From assembly GCF_016811075.1 (NCBI RefSeq), contig NZ_JAFBGL010000011.1, positions 62,001 through 126,000 on the forward strand: a stretch of 64,000 nt of DNA, in the 5' to 3' direction. Numbering within the stretch: position 1 is the first letter of the stretch; every line of letters begins with the position of its first letter. Source of the stretch: Oceaniferula flava. Its GTDB lineage: Bacteria; Verrucomicrobiota; Verrucomicrobiia; Verrucomicrobiales; Akkermansiaceae. The notes beneath the pieces were generated by a model. It had not been told where the DNA came from, made no database searches, and worked only from the letters and a program-made list of their open reading frames with translations. Both the position numbers and the translations under genes were made by a program. Below are positions 8,814 to 19,621 of this stretch, in pieces.

Positions 8814-9515
8814 ATGAATCTCTCAGGAAAAACGGCCCTCGTCACCGGCGCCTCATCCGGTATGGGTTTCGCCATCGCGGAACAACTTCAGCAAGCTGGA
8901 GCCAGGGTCTTCGGCCTCTGCCGCAACATCAGCAAGATCCCGGCGGCAGTCCACCCGATCAGCTGTGATCTCACCAGCCCCGAGCAGATCGACGCCGCCT
9001 TCGCCAGCCTCGACGCACTCGATATCCTGATCAATAACGCCGGCATCGCCATCCTCTCGGGCATTTCCGATGGTGACCCCGCCGACTGGCAGAAAATGTG
9101 GCAGGTCAATGTCCACGCCCTCGCCACCTGCTGCCAGAAGTCTCTCGCCCTGTTTCCGGAATCCGGCGGGCAGATTGTCAATATTTCCAGCATGAGTGGC
9201 CACCGAGTGCCGCGAACCGGTGGCTTTTACGCCCCCACCAAGTTCGCCGTGCGCGCCATTTCGGACGCCCTGCGCACCGAACTGCGATCTCAGGATAACC
9301 CCACCCGTGTCGCCTGCGTCTCGCCCGGCTTCGTGGATACCCCTCTGCTCGATGTCTACTTCAAGGGCCGTGAACAGCAGCTTGAAGAAACCAAGACCTC
9401 GATGGATATGCTCACCGCCGAAGATGTCGCCGAGTCTGTCATGCACATCCTCCGCACCCCCGCCCACGTCGACGTTTCCGATATCATGCTTCGCTGCACC
9501 CAGCAGAAAATCTAA
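8814..9515 (+). CDS. Short-chain dehydrogenase/reductase (SDR family)
   Basis: Classical SDR of 233 residues: nucleotide-binding TGASSGMG (residues 11-18), NNAG, and the catalytic Ser-Tyr-Lys set in NISSMSG and YAPTK (Y139, K143), followed by the PG motif in SPGFVDTP. It would oxidise or reduce an alcohol/carbonyl with NAD(P)(H) in the cytoplasm. It starts 2 bp after the Tat-dioxygenase stop, so the two are probably co-transcribed, though one product is exported and the other is not. Substrate is unknown. Confidence 0.88.
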   Translation: MNLSGKTALVTGASSGMGFAIAEQLQQAGARVFGLCRNISKIPAAVHPISCDLTSPEQIDAAFASLDALDILINNAGIAILSGISDGDPADWQKMWQVNVHALATCCQKSLALFPESGGQIVNISSMSGHRVPRTGGFYAPTKFAVRAISDALRTELRSQDNPTRVACVSPGFVDTPLLDVYFKGREQQLEETKTSMDMLTAEDVAESVMHILRTPAHVDVSDIMLRCTQQKI

Positions 9516-9588
9516 ACCGTTGATAGTCAACAAACGCAAATCGCCTCCTTGCTTTCCAAGCTTGCCGTGATATTGTTCACATCACTTC

Positions 9589-9849
9589 ATGGCGATCTAC
9601 ACCCATAAGCTTAGCTTCCCCTGTCCCGACTGCGGCGGGATCCTGACGATGCGCAGCCCCGATGCCAGCGGCCCTTGCCCGCTTTGCACTAGCCTCATCA
9701 CCGTGAAGCTTACCGTGGAATCAGCCCCCGTCGCCAAGCTTGGAGGAGAGGAGGAAGATACTCGCCTGACTTGGGACAAACGGGCCTTCCGGCGCTGCTC
9801 AGACATCAATAAAAACTCCGCTTCCACACGTTCGGCCCAGGCCCAATAA
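9589..9849 (+). CDS. Small zinc-ribbon-like protein
   Basis: 86 residues with two CxxC pairs, C12-P-D-C15 and C30-P-L-C33, spaced as in a zinc ribbon. The remaining C-terminal half is polar and low in structure. It lies alone between the SDR gene and topB. Such proteins occur in Verrucomicrobia as uncharacterised ORFs; binding of zinc is inferred, and no function is known. The 115 bp after it contain a short inverted repeat (9887-9905) and an A-run, and probably the topB promoter. Confidence 0.6.
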   Translation: MAIYTHKLSFPCPDCGGILTMRSPDASGPCPLCTSLITVKLTVESAPVAKLGGEEEDTRLTWDKRAFRRCSDINKNSASTRSAQAQ

Positions 9850-9964
9850 GTTGCTTCTCAAGCCCTCCGGGAGCGCCCGCTAACTTCTTCCTACTACGTA
9901 GGAAAGAGTGTTCTAAAAAAAAATTCCCTTTTCATTCAGGGTTTCCGGGCTTACCCCCCCTTCC

Positions 9965-12541
9965 ATGTCGAAGACCCTTATCATCGCGGAGAAACCCTCC
10001 GTCGCCACCGATCTCTCCCGTGCACTTGCCAAGGCACCCGAAGTCGGCAAGTTCGAAAAGAAAGGCAAAGGTCGCGATGTCTATTTTGAAAACGATGGCT
10101 ATGTCATCACCTCAGCCGTCGGTCACTTGGTCGAGCTGAAGATGCCCCAGGGCCCGATTGGGAAAAATGGCAAACCCCGTAACCTGCCATGGAACTTCGA
10201 GGTCCTGCCCGCCATTCCCAGCACCTTCGAACTGCAACCGATCGAACAGTCCGAGACCCGCCTGAAGCAAGTCCTCCGCCTCTGCCGCCGCAAGGACGTG
10301 GACACCATCGTTAATGCCTGTGATGCGGGCCGCGAAGGTGAATTGATCTTCCGCTATATCCTCGAGCTCGGCAAAATCGAGAAACCCGTGAAGCGTCTCT
10401 GGATGCAGTCGATGACCCAGCAGTCGATCCTCGACGCCTGGAGCCAGCTGCGCAGCGATGACGACATGCAGAACCTCACCGCCGCCGCGAAGTGCCGATC
10501 GGAGTCGGACTGGTTGGTCGGCCTGAACTCCACCCGTGCCCTGACCTGTTTCCGCTCGCGCCACGGTGGATTTAATATCACCGCCGCCGGCCGTGTGCAG
10601 ACCCCCACCCTCGCCATCCTCGCCAAGCGCGAAATGGAAATCCGCGAGTTCATCCCCGAGGCCTACTCGGAAGTCCACGCCGATTTCTCCGTGGAGAAAG
10701 GCGAATACGCCGGTCGCTGGATCAATGAGTCGTGGAAGCGCGATCCCCAGCACCCACACTCCCGCGCCGAACGAATCTGGAAAAAAGAAGATGCCGAAGC
10801 CATCCGCGAACGATGCGAGGGCAAGACCGGCACCGTCAGCGAGGAGCAGAAACCCACCAAGCAGGCGTCACCCCAACTTTACGATCTCACCACCCTCCAG
10901 CGTGAGGCGTCATCACGATTCGGATTCTCCGCCAAGCGCACCCTACAGGTCGCTCAAGCGCTCTACGAGAAATACAAGATGCTCACCTACCCACGAACCG
11001 ATTCCCGCTACCTGCCGGAAGATTACCTCGGCAACGTGCACGAAACGGTGGACGCCATCGCCCAGCAAGGTGGCGAGCTCGGCAAGCACGCCAAACACGC
11101 GCAGTCCGAAAAGCTCATCATCCCCACCAAGCGCGTCTTTAATAACGCCAAGATATCCGATCACTTTGCGATCATTCCCACCGGACGCTTTGTCAAAATG
11201 GACGAGGCCGCCGAGAAGCTGTTCGATCTCGTCGCCAAACGTTTCCTCGCCGTCTTCTACCCACACGCCGAGTTCCTCAACACCCGCCGCATCACCCGCA
11301 TCGAGAACCCCAACGTGACCGATGCCTTCCTGACCACCGGTAAAATTCTGGTCAAGCCCGGCTGGATGGCGGTTTACGGTCGTCAGCCCGGAGTCGCCGC
11401 CGGAAAAGACGAACTCTGCTCGGTTTCCGAAGGTGAATCCGCTCAAGTGGAACACATCGAAGTCAAGGACGACGAAACTAAACCACCCGCACGCTTTAAT
11501 GAAGCCACCCTGCTCTCCGCCATGGAGGGCGCCGGCAAGCTGATCGATGACGAAGAGCTGCGTGAGGCCATGGCCGACCGCGGACTCGGCACTCCCGCCA
11601 CCCGCGCCGCCACCATTGAAGGCCTGCTGCGCCAGAAATACATCGAACGCGACGGCCGTGATCTTCACGTCACCCGCCGCGGCCTGCGCCTGATCGAGAT
11701 CACCCAGGAGCTGGGGATCGAATCCCTGGCTTCACCGCAAATGACGGGCGACTGGGAAAGCAAACTGCGCCAGATGGAGCAAGGTAAGCTGTCGCGCCCC
11801 GAGTTCATGCGTGAGATCATTGATTTCACCAGTGACATCGTCAACAAAGCGAAAAAATACACCGCCGAGCTGCAGAACAAAACCTTCCCGGACCTCATCG
11901 CCACCTGCCCGAACTGTCAGGCGGACAAGCTCAAGGTCACCGATGCCACCATCGAGTGCTACAACCCGGAGTGTGGATTCAGAACCAATCGCCACATCGC
12001 CTCCCGCACACTCAGCGATCAGGAAGCGAAGGATCTGTTGGAGAAGAAATTCATCGGACCGCTGGAAGGATTCAAATCCCGCTTCAACCGCCCGTTCGAA
12101 GCCGCACTCGAGCTCAAACAGGAAGTTTCCAAAACTGGTAAACTCGGCAAGTGGAAAGTCAGCTTCGTCTTCGATAACGGCGAGGACGAACGCGACGAGC
12201 TCACTGACGACCAAATCATCGCCAATGTCACCACCCCCGACGGCAAGGAGGTCAAGATCTACGAAACCGCCAACGCCTGGTATGTGCCCGCCATCACCAA
12301 CAAGGACAACCCTGACGGCATCCGAATTTCCCGCACGATTCTCCAGTGCGAGATCCCCAGCGAGCAAGGGGTCAAGCTGATCGAGAAAGGTAAAACCGAC
12401 CTCCTCCCCGGCTTCGTCTCCAAGCGCACCAAGCGCGCCTTCTCCGCCTACCTCACCTACGATTCAGAAACCGGCAAGATCGGCTTCGAGTTCGAACCAC
12501 GGAAGAAGACGGCGAAGAAAAAATCAGCGAAGAAGAAGTAG
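9965..12541 (+). CDS. topB: Type IA DNA topoisomerase (topoisomerase III type)
   Basis: 858-residue enzyme that relaxes negative supercoils and decatenates DNA through a transient 5'-phosphotyrosine bond. Toprim motif at the N-terminus ([10 protein letters not shown]; later [11 protein letters not shown]). The catalytic Tyr is Y342 in [24 protein letters not shown] segment and a gate region follow. The C-terminus has one four-Cys zinc element (CPNCQ...CYNPECGF, about residues 649-672), two repeat-like C-terminal domains, and a Lys-rich tail that probably binds DNA. The start and first residues match TopB rather than TopA. Longer than E. coli TopB (653) because of the C-terminal additions. Confidence 0.92.
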   Translation: MSKTLIIAEKPSVATDLSRALAKAPEVGKFEKKGKGRDVYFENDGYVITSAVGHLVELKMPQGPIGKNGKPRNLPWNFEVLPAIPSTFELQPIEQSETRLKQVLRLCRRKDVDTIVNACDAGREGELIFRYILELGKIEKPVKRLWMQSMTQQSILDAWSQLRSDDDMQNLTAAAKCRSESDWLVGLNSTRALTCFRSRHGGFNITAAGRVQTPTLAILAKREMEIREFIPEAYSEVHADFSVEKGEYAGRWINESWKRDPQHPHSRAERIWKKEDAEAIRERCEGKTGTVSEEQKPTKQASPQLYDLTTLQREASSRFGFSAKRTLQVAQALYEKYKMLTYPRTDSRYLPEDYLGNVHETVDAIAQQGGELGKHAKHAQSEKLIIPTKRVFNNAKISDHFAIIPTGRFVKMDEAAEKLFDLVAKRFLAVFYPHAEFLNTRRITRIENPNVTDAFLTTGKILVKPGWMAVYGRQPGVAAGKDELCSVSEGESAQVEHIEVKDDETKPPARFNEATLLSAMEGAGKLIDDEELREAMADRGLGTPATRAATIEGLLRQKYIERDGRDLHVTRRGLRLIEITQELGIESLASPQMTGDWESKLRQMEQGKLSRPEFMREIIDFTSDIVNKAKKYTAELQNKTFPDLIATCPNCQADKLKVTDATIECYNPECGFRTNRHIASRTLSDQEAKDLLEKKFIGPLEGFKSRFNRPFEAALELKQEVSKTGKLGKWKVSFVFDNGEDERDELTDDQIIANVTTPDGKEVKIYETANAWYVPAITNKDNPDGIRISRTILQCEIPSEQGVKLIEKGKTDLLPGFVSKRTKRAFSAYLTYDSETGKIGFEFEPRKKTAKKKSAKKK

Positions 12542-12561
12542 CCTCGTCGCGTAGTGTCAGG

Positions 12562-13347
12562 ATGCTGCGTTTGCTACTCATCAGCCTGACCCTCGCCCAG
12601 ACGACTCTGGCAGCGCCCGCCGTGCTGCTAGCGGAGGGTTTTGATACGATTGGCCGCAAGAGCCTCGCTGCGAAGCTGTTGAAAAAAAGTCAGGTCTCCC
12701 TGGCGAAGTCGGCCGGTCCGGATGGCAGCGACGCCATCCGCGTGGCCTACATCCCCTACGCACGCGGCAGCGAACGGATCACCACCAACTTCCCCCTCAG
12801 CCGCAAGGTCACCGCCGCCACGCTGAGTTTTGATGTCTGTTTTGAGAACGGCTTTGATTTTGCCAAAGGTGGAAAGCTACATGGACTTGGCCCCGTCAAG
12901 CCGGTGACCGGCGGGCAGCCACGAAAGCCCAACCAGTGGAGCGCGCGCCTGATGTTCAGGAAGGGCGGCGCGGCATCGACATACATTTACGATCAGCACC
13001 CCACCGCCACCTACGGCATCGGAGAGCGCAGCCCGGCCCCCGTTTTCCGTCCCGGAAGATGGCATCACGTCGACCTCCAAGTCTCACTCAACCACGGTGC
13101 GAAAGCAAACGGCCTGGTCCACCTGTTCATCGATGGCAAGAAGGTCGCCAGCAGTCAAAACCTTCGGATCCGTGGCCTGGAGAACGATGCCACCTTGATT
13201 CACTGTTTCATGTTCTGCACCTTCCATGGCGGTCATACCGAAGCCTGGTCGCCAAGAGACACCGATGGACAACCGGCAACCGTGCACGCGCTTTTTGACA
13301 ATATCGTCGTTAGAGAAGGTCTCACCCTCGCTCCACACATACCCTAA
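12562..13347 (+). CDS. Secreted polysaccharide lyase-like protein (PL14-type jelly roll)
   Basis: 261 residues with a Sec signal peptide (about 1-18, LAQTTLAAP). The body has the pattern of a beta-jelly-roll lyase: FDVCFENGFDFAKGGKLHGL, then SARLMFRKGG, then WHHVDLQVSLN and a VHLFIDGKKV strand, like alginate/glucuronan lyases grouped with PL14. In typical members the KGGKLPGL segment and an aromatic-rich sheet line the active cleft; here it reads KGGKLHGL. It starts 20 bp after topB but is unrelated to it. Predicted role is binding or cleavage of a uronic-acid polymer outside the cytoplasm; a plain carbohydrate-binding role is the alternative. Confidence 0.6.
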   Translation: MLRLLLISLTLAQTTLAAPAVLLAEGFDTIGRKSLAAKLLKKSQVSLAKSAGPDGSDAIRVAYIPYARGSERITTNFPLSRKVTAATLSFDVCFENGFDFAKGGKLHGLGPVKPVTGGQPRKPNQWSARLMFRKGGAASTYIYDQHPTATYGIGERSPAPVFRPGRWHHVDLQVSLNHGAKANGLVHLFIDGKKVASSQNLRIRGLENDATLIHCFMFCTFHGGHTEAWSPRDTDGQPATVHALFDNIVVREGLTLAPHIP

Positions 13348-13469
13348 CTCCAGTTAGAACTCTGATTTCCCCCTAATCCGGTGGCATCATTGGTCAATTT
13401 CTCCAACAATCTTCGCATATCCTGAAATTCGATTGTCAGCCCTCGCGCCTGTGGTAAAAAGCGGATGCC

Positions 13470-15311
<1,842 letters not shown>

Positions 15312-15334
15312 CGGCACATGCATTCGATTCACTG

Positions 15335-15373
15335 ATCTCAACCGGCACTGGACCTGATCCAGTCGGTTGAGAT
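15335..15373. terminator. Strong hairpin after pckG (candidate terminator)
   Basis: The inverted repeat ATCTCAACCG / CGGTTGAGAT with an extra ACTGG / CCAGT pair inside is 24 bp after the pckG stop. A T5 run comes only ~15 bp later, so termination may be imperfect. The convergent regulator gene ends 60 bp further on and may share it. Confidence 0.6.
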
Positions 15374-15431
15374 TGGCTGTCGGGTTCTTTTTCAAACCAT
15401 CCGTCGGCGCAATCGAGGCCGTAGGCTGGAA

Positions 15432-16610
15432 CTAGCTCTCATACTTCTTGCGGAACTCGCCAGGAGTCATTCCGGCTTCGCGCTTGAAGAACACGACAAA
15501 TGGACGTGCATCGTTAAAACCGACGGCACTGGCAATCTGCTCAAGGGTGCGACTGGTGGTTAACAGCAAGCGCCTTGCTTTCTCGGCCCGCAGTTGACGA
15601 ATGTCCTGAGCCGGAGATGAGCCCAGCAGTGCGCGGTATCTTTTTTCAAACGTGCTTCTGGCCAGCGGCAATGACTGCGTTAATTCATCAACGGTTAGAC
15701 CACGGCAGGCATTGTCCCTGATCATCGCACGCGCCTTGAGCACTACCATGTCAGGGTTGCTCTCTCCGACGGTCGACTCCCGCACGCGGATCTCACTGGC
15801 ATCCACTTCCACCCGCGAACTTCCTTCGTGGCTACCTTCGACCAGACGAACTAACAACTGAATCGCTTTCTCCGCAATTTCCTGAGTGGGCATCACAATG
15901 CTGGATAGCTCCGGCGTGCAAAGTCGTGCATTGATCGAGTCAAAGCGACCCAAGATGCCCACCTGTTCAGGCACGCGGACATCGTAAGCGGTGCAAAAAT
16001 CGGCAAAGAGCCTGCCGCGCATGTCATGAGAGGTATACACTCCCGTGCGCTTCTCAAGACCGAGTAATTTCTCTCTGAGCTCCGGCACCTCGCGCTCAAA
16101 TTCTTGAAAGCTCCCCGCGCGAATCCCCTCAGGAAGCGTCATCGACCAAAAAGGAATATGCCGACGTTCGCACTCGGCCCGCAGGCAATCTTGCACGGGG
16201 TGATAATCCAGCGGATGCTCGGTATCCAACATCCCAATTTCTTCATATCCCAGTGCTGAAAAATGCTCGCAGATCAATGTGGCTGTCGATTCTTGACGCA
16301 CCAGGACCTGAGCATGGTCACTACGGAGGCAGGCAAAGATATTCACCACCGGCAGCGCCAGTTCCTTCAGCCAAGGAGCATCGAACTGGTCGTTGTCGAA
16401 GGAACACAAAATCGCATCCGGCTGATACCCTTGGGGGAATTCCACCGGCTCGTTGAAATCGGTGTGGATGAAGTTCCTGAAGTGACAATGTTCACGAATG
16501 CCCCTGATTTCCAAAAGACGGTCCATCAGATTCAAGAGAAACGAATACCAGTCCGGAAAAATGACAGCAATATTGTAGCAAGGTTTGTCGGCCATGAGGG
16601 GAATGACCAA
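15432..16610 (-). CDS. XylR-type transcriptional regulator (periplasmic-binding-like sensor + AraC HTH)
   Basis: 392 residues. The N-terminal ~280 residues form a LacI/XylR-like sugar-sensing domain (start MADKPCYNIAVIFPDWYSF region; later QVGILGRFDSINARL and LSSIVMPTQEIAEKA). The C-terminal ~100 residues hold the two helix-turn-helices of an AraC domain (ESTVGES...TLEQIASAVGFNDARPFVVFFKREAGMTP). It is divergent from the two sulfatase genes and probably controls them in response to a sugar. The annotated ATG adds a few residues before MADK; that second start at about 16595 is equally likely. Confidence 0.88.
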   Translation of the reverse strand: MVIPLMADKPCYNIAVIFPDWYSFLLNLMDRLLEIRGIREHCHFRNFIHTDFNEPVEFPQGYQPDAILCSFDNDQFDAPWLKELALPVVNIFACLRSDHAQVLVRQESTATLICEHFSALGYEEIGMLDTEHPLDYHPVQDCLRAECERRHIPFWSMTLPEGIRAGSFQEFEREVPELREKLLGLEKRTGVYTSHDMRGRLFADFCTAYDVRVPEQVGILGRFDSINARLCTPELSSIVMPTQEIAEKAIQLLVRLVEGSHEGSSRVEVDASEIRVRESTVGESNPDMVVLKARAMIRDNACRGLTVDELTQSLPLARSTFEKRYRALLGSSPAQDIRQLRAEKARRLLLTTSRTLEQIASAVGFNDARPFVVFFKREAGMTPGEFRKKYES

Positions 16611-16630
16611 TATACTGACCTAAAAAGGAA

Positions 16631-16645
16631 ATTTGACGATCAAAT
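16631..16645. promoter_or_regulatory. Inverted repeat between the XylR regulator and the sulfatase operon
   Basis: ATTTGA CGA TCAAAT lies 20 bp upstream of the regulator start and 86 bp upstream of the first sulfatase, in the 120-bp divergent promoter region. It is a candidate operator. No similar site was seen at the second XylR gene. Confidence 0.3.
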
Positions 16646-16730
16646 GTTTCTCAGCCTGTGAGTATATATCAGCCGGACCAAATCCGTTTTTGTTCGCTCT
16701 CACGAACTCATCCATCACTCAACACTTGCA

Positions 16731-18083
16731 ATGAAACCTACCTTCCTCGCCATCTCCCTACTTGGCCTCACGTGGCTCCCCAGCCTTAGTCACGCCGCTC
16801 CTACGCCGCCTAACATCGTCATCCTTTTCTCAGACGATGCAGGATACGCCGATTTCGGTTTCCAGCCGGATTGTGCCGAGGAGATGAAACAGCTGACCCC
16901 CAACATCGATACCATTGCCCGCGATGGCGTCCGACTATCCAATGCTTACATGTCCGGCTGTGTTTGCTCACCATCGCGCGCGGGTCTGATGACTGGGCGC
17001 TATCAAGAACGGTTTGGTTTCGATAACAACCTGCCACCGGGCCACAAAAATGGCGTCGATCTCGATGAAACCTTCGGCGTGAAACGCTTGCAAAAGCTCG
17101 GCTACAAGACCGCCCTGATCGGCAAATGGCACCTTGGCTATCCGGCGGAATACCACCCGAACGAACGAGGCTACGATTGGTTTTACGGCCTACTTCAAGG
17201 TTCACGTGGATACCATCCCTACAAGAAACCATCTCCCCACCGGGTGATCCTTGATAATAAAAAACCCACTCCCGAGGAGGGTTACATCACCGACCGCTTC
17301 GGTGACGCGGCCTGCCAGTTTATCCAAGAGAACAAAGGCGAGCCGTTCTACCTCTTCGTTTCCTTCACCGCCCCACACTCACCCAATCAGCCCAACAAGA
17401 AGGACCTCGATCGCATCAAGCACATCAAGAAAAACATGCGCCGCAACTACGCCGGACTGATGGTCTCGCTGGATGACAACGTCGGCAAAATTCTCAAAAC
17501 TATCAAGGACAGCGGCATCGAGGACAACACCCTGGTCATTTTCACCAACGATAACGGAGGCCAAACCGCCACGGGCGCGAACAACGGCCGGCTGAAAGGG
17601 AAAAAAGGCAGCCTCTGGGAAGGTGGCGTGCGCGTACCGTGGGCGATGCGTTGGCCGGGAAAAATCAAGGCAGGCACCGTGGTCAACGACCCCATTATCT
17701 CGCTCGACATCCTCCCCACTGTGGTCGATTTGACAGATCATCCGGTGGCCGACTCGTGGAACTTGGATGGTCGTAGCATGCTTCCTCTGATGACAGGAAA
17801 AGCCGCCTCGCTGCCTGAACGCACCCTGCACTGGCGCCAGCACGGCCCTGAGGGTAGCATCTCGCTTCGTCGTGGGAAATGGAAGCTCATCCACAACCGC
17901 GGCATCGAAGGCGCGACTCCGGAGCTTTATGACTTGGAGAACGATCTCGGAGAAAGTAAGAACGTGGCTGCTCAAAATCCGGAACTGGTGAAATCCCTGT
18001 TGTCCGATATGAAACAGTGGGAAAGCCAGCTTCAAGATCCGCTCTGGGGGCCAGGCTCCCCATCGAGAAAGTCCAAGAAATAA
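16731..18083 (+). CDS. Exported sulfatase (arylsulfatase-type), canonical FGly motif
   Basis: 450 residues with a Sec signal peptide (to about residue 23, LSHAAP). Sulfatase blocks are in order: PNIVILFSDDAGYADFG (metal-binding Asp pair), the formylglycine site C79-S-P-S-R83 followed by AGLMTGRY, the GKWHLGY Lys/His pair, and FTNDNGGQ. It would hydrolyse a sulfate ester, probably from a marine polysaccharide, after conversion of Cys79 to formylglycine. No maturation enzyme (FGE or anSME) is in the window. The second sulfatase begins 10 bp after its stop, so they form an operon under the divergent XylR gene. Confidence 0.93.
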   Translation: MKPTFLAISLLGLTWLPSLSHAAPTPPNIVILFSDDAGYADFGFQPDCAEEMKQLTPNIDTIARDGVRLSNAYMSGCVCSPSRAGLMTGRYQERFGFDNNLPPGHKNGVDLDETFGVKRLQKLGYKTALIGKWHLGYPAEYHPNERGYDWFYGLLQGSRGYHPYKKPSPHRVILDNKKPTPEEGYITDRFGDAACQFIQENKGEPFYLFVSFTAPHSPNQPNKKDLDRIKHIKKNMRRNYAGLMVSLDDNVGKILKTIKDSGIEDNTLVIFTNDNGGQTATGANNGRLKGKKGSLWEGGVRVPWAMRWPGKIKAGTVVNDPIISLDILPTVVDLTDHPVADSWNLDGRSMLPLMTGKAASLPERTLHWRQHGPEGSISLRRGKWKLIHNRGIEGATPELYDLENDLGESKNVAAQNPELVKSLLSDMKQWESQLQDPLWGPGSPSRKSKK

Positions 18084-18093
18084 ACTCCCCCCT

Positions 18094-19515
18094 GTGAAAC
18101 GCACCCTACTCCTCATCGCCGCCTGCCTGCTCCCCCTGACCGCGCGTGCGGGAGAGAAGCCGAACATCCTCTGGATTTACGTCGAGGACCTCTCACCCTG
18201 GCTCGCCTCATACGGTCATCCAGTGAACGAAGGGCAGACGCCGGCACTCGATCAGATGAGCCAGCAGGGGCTGAGGTTTAGTCGGTGTTTTGTCCCCGCC
18301 CCCGTCTGCTCGGCCTGTCGCTCCGCGCTGATCACCGGTGTTTACCAAACAACCACCGGCACCCACCACCATCGATCATCGCGGACGGCCGAATCCCGGA
18401 TTCAGCTTCCCGAGGGAATCCAGACCTTGCCGGAATTGTTCCGTGCCCATGGCTACGCCACCTTTAACAACGGCAAGGACGACTACAATTTCTCCTACCA
18501 GCGCGACCAGCTCTACTCCCTCGGCAATCCTAAAAAGCAAAAGGGGTTCTACGGCAAAAAGGGAAAAGGCCACTGGTCTCAGGTGCCGAAAGGGCAGCCA
18601 TGGTTTGGTCAAATCCAGCTGGCAGGGGGCAAAGCACGCACCCAATCGCTGAGCAATAAGGTCGATCCCGACCGCATGCAGCTGCCCGCCTACTTCCCCA
18701 ACGAGGACCTGTTCCGCAAGGAGTGGGCGCACCACTACGATACTGTGCGAGTCACCGATCGCGAGGTGGGCAAGATCATGGCCCGACTGAAAAAGGATGG
18801 GCTGTTAGAAAACACCGTTGTCTTTTTCTTCTCCGATCACGGCAACAACCACTCGCTGCGTCACAAGCAATTCTGTTACGAAGGAGGCGTGCACGTGCCA
18901 CTGATCATCACCGGCCCGGGGGTTCCTGAAAAGTCGGTGCGCAGCGAACTGATTAGCGCGCTGGACATCTCGGCCACCAGCCTGGCTATGGCAGGCATCG
19001 AGCTGCCGGGCTACTTGCATGGCCAGAACCTGTTGGCCGACGACTATCAGCCGCGCCGCTACATCATCTCCGCCCGCGATCGCTGCGACTACGCCATCGA
19101 CCGCATCCGCACCGTGCGCAGTGAGAAGTTCCGCTATATCCGGAATTTCATGACCGACCGCATCCTCCTGCAACCGCAGTATCGCGACAAGCAAGCCCCG
19201 ACCAAACGCCTGCGTGAGCTGCACGCCAGTGGCCAGCTCGGCAAGATCCCCGAGTGGGCATTTTTCGGCAAACGCCCGGCGGAAGAACTTTACGATTTGA
19301 CCAAGGATCCGGAGCAAATCCATAACCTCGCCGAGGACCCTGCCTTCGCTGCCGAACTGAAAGAACATCGCCAGGTCCTAGAGCAGTGGATCCAAGACAG
19401 CAACGATCGTGGTGAGCAGCCGGAATCCCTCGCCGGCCTGCGTGCCGTCTATCAGCGCTGGGGCCAGCAATGTGTCAACCCGGAGTTCGATACGGTCAAG
19501 AAAGCGGCTGAATAG
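18094..19515 (+). CDS. Exported sulfatase with variant CxAxR motif
   Basis: 473 residues, GTG start 10 bp after the preceding sulfatase; signal peptide ending near ARAGE. Sulfatase blocks: NILWIYVEDLSPWLASYG, the modified-residue site C72-S-A-C-R76 then SALITGVYQT, FNNGKDDYNF, and VFFFSDHGNNHSL. In the usual signature the third position is Pro; here it is Ala, and a second Cys follows. This subgroup (heparan-sulfamidase-like, with TTGTHHHRS) often starts its substrate loop with APVC. Probably acts together with its partner on the same sulfated glycan. Confidence 0.88.
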   Translation: MKRTLLLIAACLLPLTARAGEKPNILWIYVEDLSPWLASYGHPVNEGQTPALDQMSQQGLRFSRCFVPAPVCSACRSALITGVYQTTTGTHHHRSSRTAESRIQLPEGIQTLPELFRAHGYATFNNGKDDYNFSYQRDQLYSLGNPKKQKGFYGKKGKGHWSQVPKGQPWFGQIQLAGGKARTQSLSNKVDPDRMQLPAYFPNEDLFRKEWAHHYDTVRVTDREVGKIMARLKKDGLLENTVVFFFSDHGNNHSLRHKQFCYEGGVHVPLIITGPGVPEKSVRSELISALDISATSLAMAGIELPGYLHGQNLLADDYQPRRYIISARDRCDYAIDRIRTVRSEKFRYIRNFMTDRILLQPQYRDKQAPTKRLRELHASGQLGKIPEWAFFGKRPAEELYDLTKDPEQIHNLAEDPAFAAELKEHRQVLEQWIQDSNDRGEQPESLAGLRAVYQRWGQQCVNPEFDTVKKAAE

Positions 19516-19521
19516 AGGTGC

Positions 19522-19550
19522 CTTGGCCCTTGCCCTGCGAGTGGGCCAAG
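19522..19550 (+). terminator. Hairpin after the sulfatase pair (weak terminator)
   Basis: The arms CTTGGCCC and GGGCCAAG are perfect and lie 6 bp after the stop codon of the second sulfatase, but no T-run follows closely. It may be a processing or attenuation hairpin rather than a strong terminator. Confidence 0.45.
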
Positions 19551-19621
19551 CTCGGCAGCTCGGCACTTTTCCGATCTATTGATTTGTCGAAGCGCCCGCA
19601 TTCCCATAGCTTGCCTACTCC

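Noticed and set aside
9887-9905. Inverted repeat TTCCTAC / GTAGGAA before topB
   Set aside because: Arms are only 7 bp with a 3-base loop and there is no T-run, so it is too weak to call an operator or terminator.
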